From assembly GCA_024919175.1 (NCBI GenBank), contig CP103804.1, positions 1 to 64,000 on the forward strand: a stretch of DNA of 64,000 nt. Reading direction: 5' to 3'. The first letter of the stretch is position 1, and each line of letters begins with the position of its first letter. Below, in pieces: positions 47,162 to 57,198 of this stretch. Source of the DNA: Clostridioides difficile. Lineage in GTDB: Bacteria > Bacillota > Clostridia > Peptostreptococcales > Peptostreptococcaceae. Position numbers and translations under genes: made by a program. Under the pieces are notes generated by a model that saw only the letters and a program-made list of their open reading frames with translations, did no database searches and had not been told where the DNA came from.

Positions 47162-47887
47162 TTATTGTCTTTCTTCAATCAGTTTTACTTCTTCATCTGT
47201 TAACTCTCTATATTCACCTAACTCTAAACTCTCATCCAACTTTAAATTGCCCATAGACAATCTTTTTAAGTATACTACTTTTTTATCTACACTTTCAAAC
47301 ATTCTTTTAACTTGGTGAAATTTCCCTTCATGTATTGTAAGTTCTATCTCTGATTCCTCATCACTCTTTAATATTTTTAACTGAGATGCCATAGTTTTGT
47401 ACCCATCATCAAGTACCACCCCTTCTGCAAAAGCTTCTATATCTTTTTCAGTCACTATTCCATCAATTTTTGCATAATAAGTCTTAGGCACATGCTTCTT
47501 AGGAGATAAAACTCTGTGAGAAAGCTTACCATCATTAGTTAAAACTAATAATCCTTCTGTATCTTTGTCTAATCTTCCAACAGGAAACGGCTCAAATGCT
47601 AAGTATGATACATCAATCAAATCTAAAACTGTTGGGTCATATTTATCAGTAGTTGCTGATATATATCCATCAGGTTTATTCATCATTAAATATATATATT
47701 CTCTATAGATAACTTCTTCTCCATTAAATAGTATTTCATCATTTTCAGTGTCTACTTGAGTTCCTGGATTTGAAACTTCACTTCCATTTACTACTACAGA
47801 CCCTTGCTTACAGTATTTCTTTATCTCACTTCTACTTCCATAACCTAAGTTTGAAAGAATTTTATCTATACGTTGCTTCTTAGCCAT
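47162..47887 (-). CDS. rsuA: 16S rRNA pseudouridine synthase (RsuA family)
   Basis: A 241-residue protein with an S4 domain (KQRIDKILSNLGYGSRSEIK) and the RsuA/RluB catalytic motif GRLDKDTEGLLVLTNDG, whose Asp attacks uridine. Family segments MNKPDGYISATTDKYDPTV and HEGKFHQVKRMFESVDKKVV follow. It is translationally coupled to the DUF1904 gene (shared base 47887) and precedes rlmD, forming an rRNA-modification cluster. Confidence 0.88.
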   Translation of the reverse strand: MAKKQRIDKILSNLGYGSRSEIKKYCKQGSVVVNGSEVSNPGTQVDTENDEILFNGEEVIYREYIYLMMNKPDGYISATTDKYDPTVLDLIDVSYLAFEPFPVGRLDKDTEGLLVLTNDGKLSHRVLSPKKHVPKTYYAKIDGIVTEKDIEAFAEGVVLDDGYKTMASQLKILKSDEESEIELTIHEGKFHQVKRMFESVDKKVVYLKRLSMGNLKLDESLELGEYRELTDEEVKLIEERQ

Positions 47888-48216
47888 TAAAAATGTTCTC
47901 CATTCTCATAATATTTTTCTTTTTCAAATAGTGTAAATGCTAAATCCATACTTTCTACATCTAAATTATTTCGTATACTGTCAGTTATTATTCTTGCTAC
48001 TATATCTTGTACTTCTTGACCTCTATCAAACCATGCTATCTCAACAAATGGATACACTTCTGCTATTTTACCATCTCTTATTGCAACTGATTTTATACAT
48101 TCTATCTCAAAATAATCTCTTGGGCACTTTACAGCTTCAACTAACTCATCTATCATTTTTTCACTTATTTTACATATATCATTTTCATGAATTCCTCTTA
48201 TCTTGATCTGTGGCAT
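47887..48216 (-). CDS. DUF1904 family protein
   Basis: A 109-residue protein starting MPQIKIRGIHENDICKISEK, with VKCPRDYFEIECIKSVAIRD and VDRGQEVQDIVARIITDSI-like elements: a tautomerase-like alpha/beta fold without the N-terminal catalytic Pro in a canonical place (Pro2 is present). ATG 48216 follows AGGAGTGCCAAT. Function unknown; overlaps rsuA. Confidence 0.75.
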   Translation of the reverse strand: MPQIKIRGIHENDICKISEKMIDELVEAVKCPRDYFEIECIKSVAIRDGKIAEVYPFVEIAWFDRGQEVQDIVARIITDSIRNNLDVESMDLAFTLFEKEKYYENGEHF

Positions 48217-48422
48217 ATTGGCACTCCTTTATTTTAACCCTTCTTTATTTTAATTTTTCTTAAATTGTTTCTATTCTTTGTTATTCTGCCTAATCCTATT
48301 ATCTTCTATTTAATATTATACTTGTAATTTATAGTTATTACAATTTACTATATACTTTTTTTGATTTAACGTTATAATATAAGTGATGGGTAAATTTTAA
48401 AAGTTAATAGGAGGAGTTTAAA

Positions 48423-49349
48423 ATGGCATTAATTACTACAAAAGAAATGTTTAAAAAAGCTTACGAAGGTGGATTTGCTATAGGTGCATTTAACATAAGT
48501 GACTTAGAACAATTACAAGGTGTTTTAAAAGCTGCTAAAGCTAAAAATTCTTATGTTATGATACAAGCTTCTATGTCAGCTGTTAAATATGCTGGACCTC
48601 ACACTTTAGTTGAGATGGTTAAAGCTGCTTCTGATGAAATAGGTGTAGATGTAGCTCTTCACTTAGATCATGGTCCAAATATGGATGCTATTAAAACTTG
48701 TATTGATGCTGGTTTCTCTTCAGTTATGATAGATGGATCTCATTTTGACTTTGAAGAAAATGTTAAAATAACTAAAGAAGCTGTTGAATATGCACACTCT
48801 AAAGGTGTTGTTGTTGAAGCAGAACTTGGTGTTTTAGCTGGAACAGAAGATGATGTTACTTCTGATGTTCATAAATATACTCAACCTGCTGAAGCAGTTG
48901 AATTCGTTGAGAGAACAGGAGTTGATTCATTAGCAATAGCTATAGGAACTTCTCATGGTGCTTTCAAATTCAAAGGAGAAGCTAAATTAAGATTTGACAT
49001 ACTAGAAGAAATCCAAAGTAAATTACCAGGTTTCCCAATAGTTCTTCATGGTGCATCTGCTGTTGACCAAAACGCTGTTGCTACATGTAATGAGTTTGGT
49101 GGAAATATAGCTGGAGCTAAAGGTGTACCTGTAGAGATGTTAAGAAAAGCATCTTCTATGGCTGTTTGTAAAATAAACATGGATACTGACTTAAGACTAG
49201 CTATGACTGCTGCCGTTAGAAAATTCTTAGCTGAAAATCCAAAAGAATTTGACCCAAGAAAATACATTGGTGCTGGTAGAGATGCTATACAAGCTGTAGT
49301 TGAAAGCAAAATAGATGATGTTTTAGGTTCTGCTAACTCTATAAACTAA
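48423..49349 (+). CDS. fba: Fructose-1,6-bisphosphate aldolase, class II
   Basis: A 308-residue zinc aldolase: metal ligands in LHLDHGPN (His), EAELGVLAGTEDDV (Glu) and GTSHGAFKFKGE (His), and the phosphate-binding VLHGASAVDQNA. Glycolytic/gluconeogenic, cytosolic. AGGAGGAGTTTAAA precedes ATG. The gene uses codons typical of highly expressed genes. A hairpin terminator follows at 49377-49425. Confidence 0.95.
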   Translation: MALITTKEMFKKAYEGGFAIGAFNISDLEQLQGVLKAAKAKNSYVMIQASMSAVKYAGPHTLVEMVKAASDEIGVDVALHLDHGPNMDAIKTCIDAGFSSVMIDGSHFDFEENVKITKEAVEYAHSKGVVVEAELGVLAGTEDDVTSDVHKYTQPAEAVEFVERTGVDSLAIAIGTSHGAFKFKGEAKLRFDILEEIQSKLPGFPIVLHGASAVDQNAVATCNEFGGNIAGAKGVPVEMLRKASSMAVCKINMDTDLRLAMTAAVRKFLAENPKEFDPRKYIGAGRDAIQAVVESKIDDVLGSANSIN

Positions 49350-49376
49350 TATAACTTTTAAATATTTATAAAAGAA

Positions 49377-49425
49377 AAGAGATGACTTAGAATAATTAAA
49401 ATTATTTTTAAGCCATCTCTTTTAA
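49377..49425 (+). terminator. fba terminator
   Basis: AAGAGATG / CATCTCTT stem with an A/T-rich extension, followed by TTAAGTTGT. The region 49426-49666 after it shows nothing else; it includes the 3' side of the convergent regulator gene. Confidence 0.65.
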
Positions 49426-49666
49426 GTTGTATATATGTTATGTATTTAAAAATATATTGGTTTATAAAATTAATTAATATAATATAACAACTATAATCTA
49501 ATCATAAAAGACAACCCGTTGTCATACAATATCATGATTTGCCTAGCTATCCATTTCTTAGATATTAGAATTAGATTTGCATAAAATGCCTACATATTCG
49601 TTCATAGTATATTATACACAAAAAAATCATCTTATAGTTATCCAAATTACTCTATTAACTTATCTA

Positions 49667-51298
49667 CTAAACACGAATATATCCACTTTTTATCTTCCTA
49701 TGTATTGTAGAAGGATATATACCTATCACTTCTGCTGCCTTTGTTATTGACCCATATTTATTTATAGCTTTACTTATCATTATTTGGTCTACCATTTTAT
49801 ATGCATCATTCAGATTCATTATTCCATTTACCACTATTGGTGATAAATCATCTGATTCGTTATCAATCATATCCAGATTTATAAGCATATTAAATTCATC
49901 TTCTCCAATTACATTCTTAGCTGATAATACTACAAATCTTTCAATAATATTTTTTAACTCTCTTATATTTCCTGGCCAAGAGTATTCTTCCAATAATTCA
50001 ATAACCTTAGGTGAAACTTCTACTTCTCTATTGTACTTATCATTATAAAGTTTTAGGAAATAATCCACCAATGGAACTATATCTTCTTTTCTTTCTCTAA
50101 GTGGTGGTATTTTTACTGGAATAACACTCAATCTATAGTACAAATCTTGTCTAAATTTGAGGTTATTTCTAAGGTCCTCATGAGAAATATTAGTAGCACT
50201 TATATATCTAACATCTATCTTTATAGGTTTACTTCCACCAATTCTAGTAATTGTATTCTCTTGTATAACTCTAAGTAATTTTTTTTGCATTTGCATTGGC
50301 AGTTCGCCTATTTCATCCAAGAATATAGTTCCACCATTTGCTTCTTCAAAAAGTCCTTTTTTACCCTTTTTCTTAGCTCCAGTAAAGGAACCTTCTTCAT
50401 ATCCAAAGAACTCTGATTCTAATAATTCATTTGGTATAGCCCCACAGTTTATAGCTATAAAAGGCTTTTCCCTTCTTGAACTATACTTATATATTGTCCT
50501 AGCTATAATCTCTTTTCCTACACCTGATTCTCCATTTATAAATATTGAAGAATCTGATGCTGCAGCTCTCTTGACAACTTTCTTTATATTGTCCATAGTC
50601 TTACTTTGGCTTATATACTCTGTATCTTCTGATACATCACTATATCTTATCTGAGATTCAAGTTTAATAACTCTTGATATATCTCTTCCTGTAAGTACTC
50701 CTCCTGTAAGTTTTCCTTTTGAGTCCCATCTTGGAACAGCTGTATAGGCAATAAGTTTTCCATCAGGATAAACAATATTTCTATAAATCTTTTTCTTCAC
50801 CTTAAGCATATTTAATATTATTGGTTCTTCAACTAACCCTTGTCTGACAAGATCTGTTATATTTCTACCAAGTACTTCAGTTCTTTTAAAAGGTAAAATC
50901 TCATCACTGACAGTATTCATCTTTTCAATTACCCCATCTTTGTTAAATACAACGACAACTTCATCTATATGTTCTATTATATCCTCAACTATTTTGTCAG
51001 ATATTACAGACTTCTCAAATAAGTAAACTATGTTATTTTCATTATCATTATCTTTCATATTATAAATATGTGCAGTCATTCTTAATTCTCTAAAAGCTAT
51101 TTTCTTTTTATTATTTACCAGTATATCTTTTTTGTCAAAATTTGAATCTAATTCATTTATATTTTTAGGTCTTTTTATATCGAGAAAGCTAAAAATATTA
51201 TCTATTAGATGATTACAATATATTATTTCGCCTGACTCTTTACATAAAATAGCTGGATTTTCTACATGTTCTATAAGCCCTATCAAATTATTATCCAT
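49667..51298 (-). CDS. leuR: Sigma-54-dependent activator of the leucine-reduction operon
   Basis: A 543-residue protein from ATG 51298 (AAGGTGCGAATATTA before it). Two PAS-like segments occupy residues 1-215. The AAA+ domain has Walker A GESGVGKE (256-263), a sigma-54 contact loop GSFTGA in place of GAFTGA (303-308), and GGTIFLDEIGELP (Walker B). A Fis-type HTH ends it (SITKAAEVIGIYPSTIHRKI). It lies beside the etfA end of the operon and is the likely activator of the -24/-12 promoter at 59421. The leuR name is recalled, not proven. Confidence 0.8.
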   Translation of the reverse strand: MDNNLIGLIEHVENPAILCKESGEIIYCNHLIDNIFSFLDIKRPKNINELDSNFDKKDILVNNKKKIAFRELRMTAHIYNMKDNDNENNIVYLFEKSVISDKIVEDIIEHIDEVVVVFNKDGVIEKMNTVSDEILPFKRTEVLGRNITDLVRQGLVEEPIILNMLKVKKKIYRNIVYPDGKLIAYTAVPRWDSKGKLTGGVLTGRDISRVIKLESQIRYSDVSEDTEYISQSKTMDNIKKVVKRAAASDSSIFINGESGVGKEIIARTIYKYSSRREKPFIAINCGAIPNELLESEFFGYEEGSFTGAKKKGKKGLFEEANGGTIFLDEIGELPMQMQKKLLRVIQENTITRIGGSKPIKIDVRYISATNISHEDLRNNLKFRQDLYYRLSVIPVKIPPLRERKEDIVPLVDYFLKLYNDKYNREVEVSPKVIELLEEYSWPGNIRELKNIIERFVVLSAKNVIGEDEFNMLINLDMIDNESDDLSPIVVNGIMNLNDAYKMVDQIMISKAINKYGSITKAAEVIGIYPSTIHRKIKSGYIRV

Positions 51299-51568
51299 TA
51301 ATATTCGCACCTTTCATTAAGTAATTTATTGAACTACATACAAAATTTATTGTTTGCTTACAATAAATACTATTAGCACATACAACCAACTCCTTATTTG
51401 TCTTTTTTTAATATTTTCCTTCATTAAAATACAACTTACAGATAATTTTAATGGTCATAGTTTGTTAAAAATTTCATTTTGCTTTTAATTGTATTTTATC
51501 ACATATTCGGTAATTATTTGTCTATTTAACACAATTTAATTAAAATTAGTGCTTATTTTTAAAAATAA

Positions 51569-51628
51569 AGATAATCCTTATAGAATACAACTCACATTTT
51601 GTAAGTAATATACATATAAGGATTATCT
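51569..51628 (-). terminator. Terminator of the had-etf operon
   Basis: A 13-14 bp perfect stem (AGATAATCCTTATA / TATAAGGATTATCT) with a 32-nt loop precedes TTTATTTTT on the minus strand, 150 bases past etfA. The interval 51299-51568 otherwise shows only a possible promoter area for the activator gene. Confidence 0.8.
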
Positions 51629-51775
51629 AGATATCTTGTATTATAAAATTTTATTCAAACAGACTTTTTAATAACTGACAAATACAATTTAGCAATAACC
51701 ATATTATGTAATAATATTTATGTCACTAACTAATAAGGCTTATTTCATCAGTAATATTTAGGTACTTGTTACCTA

Positions 51776-52813
51776 TTAAGCTTTTATAGCTTCTAATAAA
51801 TCATCAACGCTATCTAATTTATCTATAAGCATTGGAACTATTTCATGTAAGTCGCCAACTACTCCATAATCAGCAATTTCTAATATTGGAGCTGCTGGGT
51901 TTTTGTTTATAGCAATTATGAAATCTGATGATTGCATACCTGCTAAATGTTGTATTGCTCCTGATATACCACAAGCTATGTATAGGTTTGGTTTAACAGT
52001 AGTTCCTGTTTGACCTACTTGGTGAGAATGGTCTATCCATCCAGCATCTACAGCAGCACGAGAAGAACCAACTACTCCACCTAATTTGTCAGCTAATTGT
52101 TTAAGCATTTCAAATCCTTCAGGTCCACCTAATCCTAGACCACCTGATACTATAACATTTGCATCTGTAAGAGATACTAAATCTTTTTTACTCTTAACTG
52201 TTTCTAAAACAGTAGTTCTTATATCATCTTGAGTTATTTTGTAGTCTAATGCTATAACTTCACCAGCTCTTGTTTCGTCTTTTTCAGCTTTATCCATAAC
52301 ACCAGGTCTAACTGTAGACATTTGAGGTCTATGGTTTGGACAAATGATTGTAGCCATTATGTTTCCACCAAATGCTGGACGAGTTTGTTTTATTTTCTTA
52401 TCTTCTGGGTCTATTTCTAACTTAGTACAGTCAGCTGTTAATCCAGTTCCTACTCTTGAAGCTATTCTAGGTGCTAAGTCTCTACCTATATGAGTTGCTC
52501 CAAAAAGCATTATTTCTGGTTTTATTTCATCTATTGCATCTTTTATTACTTTTGTATATGCATCAGTTGTATATTTTTCTAAAAGAGCATCGTCTGCAAC
52601 ATAAACTTTATCAGCTCCATAAGAAATTAATTCTTTCGCTAATCCATCAACATCTTTTCCTAATAATACTGCACAAAGTTCTGCATCTACTTCTTTAGCT
52701 AATTTTCTTCCTTCTCCTAATAATTCGATAACTACTGGAGTTATTTTTCCATCTCTTTGCTCTGCAAATATCCATACGTTTTTATAAGAACTTAAATCTT
52801 TTATATCATTCAT
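51776..52813 (-). CDS. etfA: Electron-transfer flavoprotein alpha subunit
   Basis: A 345-residue protein. The C-terminal FAD-binding domain has SSRAAVDAGWIDHSHQVGQT and GTTVKPNLYIACGISGAIQH. Together with EtfB it forms the flavoprotein that works with AcdB, bifurcating electrons from NADH to isocaprenoyl-CoA and ferredoxin. It is last in the operon. Length is typical for bifurcating types. Confidence 0.95.
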   Translation of the reverse strand: MNDIKDLSSYKNVWIFAEQRDGKITPVVIELLGEGRKLAKEVDAELCAVLLGKDVDGLAKELISYGADKVYVADDALLEKYTTDAYTKVIKDAIDEIKPEIMLFGATHIGRDLAPRIASRVGTGLTADCTKLEIDPEDKKIKQTRPAFGGNIMATIICPNHRPQMSTVRPGVMDKAEKDETRAGEVIALDYKITQDDIRTTVLETVKSKKDLVSLTDANVIVSGGLGLGGPEGFEMLKQLADKLGGVVGSSRAAVDAGWIDHSHQVGQTGTTVKPNLYIACGISGAIQHLAGMQSSDFIIAINKNPAAPILEIADYGVVGDLHEIVPMLIDKLDSVDDLLEAIKA

Positions 52814-52831
52814 AGTTTGTACTCCTCCAAC

Positions 52832-53617
52832 TTATATAATGTGCTTTTGTTTTAGACCTATTATTATTTTGTTAGCTATTTCGTCAGCTTTACCTTCTAA
52901 GATTTCTCCTTTTCCTCTTGGCTCAGGAGTAAATGATCTAAATACTTTAGTTGGTGATGCTTTTAAGCCAACTTCTTCTTTATTTACGTCTAAATCATCA
53001 ATTGTCCAAACTTTTACATCATGTTTATATGCTTTTACTATTTTATCAACAGACATGTATCTAGGTGCATTTAATTCTTTTACTGCTGTTAAAAGTACAG
53101 GTGTACTTACTTTGATTAATTCATATCCATCTTCTAATTGTCTTTGAACTATTATTTCTTTTCCTTCTATTTTGAAGTCTTGTACATATGTAACTTGAGG
53201 AATGTCTAATTTCTCTGCAATTTGTGGCCCAACTTGTGCAGTATCTCCATCTATTGCTTGTCTTCCTGCAAATATTATGTCATAGTCTCCTACTTTAGAT
53301 ATTCCTGCTGCAATAGTATTTGATGTAGCCCAAGTATCAGCTCCTCCAAATGCTCTATCACTTAATAATATTGCATCATCAGCCCCCATAGCTAAGCATT
53401 CTCTTAACATAAAATCTGCTTGAGGAGGTCCCATTGTTATAACAGTTATAGTTACATCATCATGCTCATCTTTAATTTTTAATGCTTCTTCTAATGCATT
53501 TGCATCATCTGGATTTAATATACTAGGAACCCCATCTCTTATAAGAGTACCTGTTTCTTTATTTATTCTTACTTCGTTAGTATCTGGAACTTGTTTTACG
53601 CAAACTAATATTTTCAA
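52832..53617 (-). CDS. etfB: Electron-transfer flavoprotein beta subunit
   Basis: A 261-residue protein with the EtfB opening MKILVCVKQVPDTNEVRINK and core AGRQAIDGDTAQVGPQIAEKLDIPQVTYV. It binds the bifurcating flavin near the NADH site. It is 18 bases upstream of etfA and 32 bases downstream of acdB, so the three are expressed together. Confidence 0.95.
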   Translation of the reverse strand: MKILVCVKQVPDTNEVRINKETGTLIRDGVPSILNPDDANALEEALKIKDEHDDVTITVITMGPPQADFMLRECLAMGADDAILLSDRAFGGADTWATSNTIAAGISKVGDYDIIFAGRQAIDGDTAQVGPQIAEKLDIPQVTYVQDFKIEGKEIIVQRQLEDGYELIKVSTPVLLTAVKELNAPRYMSVDKIVKAYKHDVKVWTIDDLDVNKEEVGLKASPTKVFRSFTPEPRGKGEILEGKADEIANKIIIGLKQKHII

Positions 53618-53649
53618 AGTCTATACCTCCAATTTCATTAGATTATTTA

Positions 53650-54783
53650 TTATTTTAATACGTTTGATGAAATTACCATTTTTTGAACTTCTGATGTTCC
53701 TTCGTATATTGATACGATTCTAGCATCTCTGTACATTCTTTCGATTTCATAATCTTTTATGAATCCATATCCACCGTGAAGTTGTAATGCTTTATAAGCA
53801 ACTTCATTTGCAACTTCTGCTGCATAGTATTTAGCCATAGCAGATTCTTGAGCAACTCTCATTCCTGCATCTCTCTTTTGTGCTGCATCGTAAACTAATC
53901 CTCTAGCTGCACAAACTTTTGTTTCCATATCAGCTATAGTAAATTGAGTATTTTGGAATTTAGCTATAGGCTTACCAAATTGAACTCTTTGTTTTGTATA
54001 TTTAACAGCTTCATCTAAAGCACCTTGAGCAATTCCTAGAGCTAAGGCAGCAACACCTATTCTACCTACTTCTAAAGTACCCATTGCTATTTTAAATCCA
54101 TTACCTTCTTTTCCTATAAGGTTTTCTTTTGGAACTTTAACATTTTCAAATATTAAGTCAGAAGTTTCAGTTCCTCTTATACCCATCTTATCTTCATGAG
54201 CTCCTGTTGAGAAACCATCCCATTTGCTTTCTACTATAAATGCTGATGTTCCTCTAAGACCTTTAGATCTATCTGTAACTGCTATTACTATAGCTATGTC
54301 GCAGAATGGTCCATTAGTTATGAAAGTTTTTCTACCATTTAATATGTAGTGGTCTCCTACTAATTCTGCTGTAGTTTGTTGTCCACCAGCATCAGAACCA
54401 GCTCCTGGCTCAGTTAAACCAAATGCTCCTATTAACTCACCTGTTGCTAAACCTCTTAAGTATTTTTGTTTTTGCTCTTCTGTACCATTGTAAAGTATTG
54501 GTAATGTAGCAAGAGAAGAACCAGCTGTAACGAAAGTAGCTGTTGAAGCACATCTTCTAGCTATTTCTTCCATTATGATAGCATAAGAAACATATCCTGC
54601 TCCCCCACCACCATATTCTTCTGGGATATTACTGCTTATAAATTTTGTTTCAGCTAATTTTTTGATTAATTCCTTAGGCATTACACCTGTTTTATCCATT
54701 TCTGCTGGTAAAGTATCTAATTCTTTACTAACAAAATCTCTTACTGCTTTTCTTAAAAGTTCTTGCTCTTTGTTATATAACAT
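53650..54783 (-). CDS. acdB: Isocaprenoyl-CoA reductase (acyl-CoA dehydrogenase family)
   Basis: The start is ATG 54783, chosen because TTGGAGGAAGCT lies just before it; an upstream in-frame codon at 54795 overlaps that site. The 377-residue protein has acyl-CoA dehydrogenase features: GAFGLTEPGAGSDAGG, QHGGYGFIKDYEIERMYRDA-type end and the catalytic Glu in IYEGTSEVQK. It reduces 2-isocaprenoyl-CoA to isocaproyl-CoA with EtfBA. Confidence 0.93.
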   Translation of the reverse strand: MLYNKEQELLRKAVRDFVSKELDTLPAEMDKTGVMPKELIKKLAETKFISSNIPEEYGGGGAGYVSYAIIMEEIARRCASTATFVTAGSSLATLPILYNGTEEQKQKYLRGLATGELIGAFGLTEPGAGSDAGGQQTTAELVGDHYILNGRKTFITNGPFCDIAIVIAVTDRSKGLRGTSAFIVESKWDGFSTGAHEDKMGIRGTETSDLIFENVKVPKENLIGKEGNGFKIAMGTLEVGRIGVAALALGIAQGALDEAVKYTKQRVQFGKPIAKFQNTQFTIADMETKVCAARGLVYDAAQKRDAGMRVAQESAMAKYYAAEVANEVAYKALQLHGGYGFIKDYEIERMYRDARIVSIYEGTSEVQKMVISSNVLK

Positions 54784-54830
54784 AGCTTCCTCCAATTTTC
54801 ATATTTTATAGTAAATTTATTTTAATGAAC

Positions 54831-55958
54831 TTAAGCTAAACTCATCATCTCTGCAAAAGTTTGAATACGAGTTCTTGCTTGTTCATTATTCTGAGTTTGT
54901 TGGTCGATTTCAACATATAAAGTAGGTATTCCACTATCTTCTATATCTTTCTTAACTAAAGGATAATCGTATTCTTCTGGGTCACAGAATTTCATCATAC
55001 AGAAGATAACACCATCTACATCTTTCTTCTTAACTTCATCCACTATAAGTGACCCACGTTTTTTCTTAGGGTCATAAGCTAATGAACAACCTTCTATGTT
55101 TGACCATTGTCTTGCTAATCTTTCTAATGCATCATCACCTGCAGGCACATCTGTTCTGAATTGTCTTGTTTCTTGAGCTAAATCATCAGCTACTACTGCT
55201 ATATTATTGTCTTCTAAAATATCTAATATATCTTTAGAATCTGCTAATATACCTGTCAATAAAACTTTCTTTCCAGAACAGACTTCTTCTGGCATTGCGT
55301 TTAATTTTGCTATTAAATCTTTTACTAATTTAGTGTGTTCTTCTTTTCTCATAAAGAATCCACTTTTAATTACTAAGCTTCTTATTGATGGTTTTATAGT
55401 ATTAGAATGTTTATAAGCTACTTCAACAAAGTCTCTCATAGTTTTTCTATGTTCATTGTAAGTTTCTATACTTTCATGAATTTTTGCTTCTTCTATTTCA
55501 TAACCACATATTTCTTCAAGTTCTCTTTTTACACCTTTGTACTCACTGATTAGGTATTTTACACCAGCTTCAAGTTTTCTGTTTTGTGGGTGTACTAATG
55601 ATATATATTTTATGTGAGGTACTGCTGATTTCCAGTTTTGTCCTAAACAAATTAATGTGTCACACATACCTGGTATAATAACTCCAGATAATTCATCATA
55701 TGCACCTTTTAATCCATATTCTAGACATGATTGCATTATTGAACATGCAAATGCAGGGAAATATTGTTTAGCTAAATCTAATTCTGTTTGTCCTCCCCAT
55801 ATACCAACTGGAAGCATTCCAGCTGCATGTATAATTTCTTCTGGGCAATAAACTGGGAAACAACCTATAGCTTTTTTGCCAGTTGCATTTTTATATTCTT
55901 TTACAGCCTTATTTGGATTTTCAACTACTTCTTTCATTCTAGATAAAATAGCTTCCAT
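54831..55958 (-). CDS. hadC: 2-hydroxyisocaproyl-CoA dehydratase beta subunit
   Basis: A 375-residue protein of the 2-hydroxyglutaryl-CoA dehydratase D-component family: GKKAIGCFPVYCPEEIIHAA, MCDTLICLGQNWK and FCDPEEYDYPLVKKD, with cysteines placed to bind a [4Fe-4S] cluster. It forms the dehydratase with HadB, removing water from 2-hydroxyisocaproyl-CoA through a ketyl radical. HadB stop and HadC start share a base (55958). Confidence 0.93.
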   Translation of the reverse strand: MEAILSRMKEVVENPNKAVKEYKNATGKKAIGCFPVYCPEEIIHAAGMLPVGIWGGQTELDLAKQYFPAFACSIMQSCLEYGLKGAYDELSGVIIPGMCDTLICLGQNWKSAVPHIKYISLVHPQNRKLEAGVKYLISEYKGVKRELEEICGYEIEEAKIHESIETYNEHRKTMRDFVEVAYKHSNTIKPSIRSLVIKSGFFMRKEEHTKLVKDLIAKLNAMPEEVCSGKKVLLTGILADSKDILDILEDNNIAVVADDLAQETRQFRTDVPAGDDALERLARQWSNIEGCSLAYDPKKKRGSLIVDEVKKKDVDGVIFCMMKFCDPEEYDYPLVKKDIEDSGIPTLYVEIDQQTQNNEQARTRIQTFAEMMSLA

Positions 55959-57184
55959 TATATCTCACCTCTATTAAGTTTTTTTCTTTCTTCCATTACT
56001 TCAACTAAACCTTGAATTCTTGTTTCAAATTGAGCATTAGTAAAGGCTCTAGGGTCTGCTTGGTCACCATCAAATCCAGCATATGGTAATCCAGTTTCTT
56101 CAGCTGCTCTTCTTTGCATTTCATATTGTATTAAACTCATAAGTTTACAACTTCTGTTCATATGATAGAATGCTCCATCACATTTACCCTCTACTAAAGA
56201 ATCAACTCTGTATTTTGTCATACGGTCTAAGTTTACATTGTTAAACATAGTACTGTATGCTACTGCCATTCCATCTAAATCATTAACTTCATATTGTAAT
56301 GCCCAAGCATGTGGGTAAACACTACCTGTCATATTAACTCCAAATTTAGCTAATGTTTTCATTTTATATCCAATATATGGCCAGCAAGGTATACCTTCCA
56401 TCATTATTCTGTATTTTTCTTCTCCTCTGAAAGAAGATTTTCCAGTTTTCATGTTATCTTCTAACTCTTCTATAAGTAATTTAAATGCTTCTGTAGTTTC
56501 TTTTTTACCTCTAGCACAAACTATTACAGCCATGTAAGTAAATAAATCAAATCCATTCATTGGTGAAGGAGAAGAATCTGCTGGTAAACTCATAGAATAT
56601 TTCCATAGTCTTCCGTTTTCAGCTGATACTTTCATTACTTCTTCAAATTTCTTAGGGTCAAATTTCTTCCCTGATATAATTTCTAATTGTTTTATAGCTT
56701 CTTCAAATTGAGCTTTTATATAGTCTATTCTTGATTGAGTTACTTCATCTTCATTATTGAAAGTTGTATCAATCATTATTAAAGGTATATCTAATTCTCT
56801 TGAAATATTTTCATACCATTTTATAACTTGATTACATATATTGTTACAGCAAAGTAGGAAATCTGGAGCTGGCATATCTAAAGCTTCACATCCACCATTT
56901 TCTAAAAGACCAAAGTTTGTTCTTGCATATGCACATAGGTCGATAGAATATCCTTTAGATTCAGCCATTTCACATAATTCTAAAGAACCTTTTTTAGCCG
57001 CTACCCCAGCTGCTTGATTTTCTGGATATAATACATTTAAGTCAAATACTTCTGCTAATTCTTGAGGAAATACTGATGTTGACCAACCTACAGGTCTTCC
57101 TTCTTCTTTAGCTTTAAATGCATTTGCATATTGTTCAGCTAATAAATCGTTTATTACTACTCTAGCTTCTTTTTTTTCAGACAT
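55958..57184 (-). CDS. hadB: 2-hydroxyisocaproyl-CoA dehydratase alpha subunit
   Basis: ATG 57184 is preferred, with AGAGGGATGACA before it. The 408-residue subunit contains EGRPVGWSTSVFPQELAEVF, YPENQAAGVAAKKGS and FLLCCNNICNQVIKWYE, the Cys pattern of [4Fe-4S]-binding dehydratase subunits, and HMNRSCKLMSLIQYEM at the C-terminal side. It is oxygen sensitive and is activated by HadI. Confidence 0.93.
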   Translation of the reverse strand: MSEKKEARVVINDLLAEQYANAFKAKEEGRPVGWSTSVFPQELAEVFDLNVLYPENQAAGVAAKKGSLELCEMAESKGYSIDLCAYARTNFGLLENGGCEALDMPAPDFLLCCNNICNQVIKWYENISRELDIPLIMIDTTFNNEDEVTQSRIDYIKAQFEEAIKQLEIISGKKFDPKKFEEVMKVSAENGRLWKYSMSLPADSSPSPMNGFDLFTYMAVIVCARGKKETTEAFKLLIEELEDNMKTGKSSFRGEEKYRIMMEGIPCWPYIGYKMKTLAKFGVNMTGSVYPHAWALQYEVNDLDGMAVAYSTMFNNVNLDRMTKYRVDSLVEGKCDGAFYHMNRSCKLMSLIQYEMQRRAAEETGLPYAGFDGDQADPRAFTNAQFETRIQGLVEVMEERKKLNRGEI

Positions 57185-57198
57185 TGTCATCCCTCTTT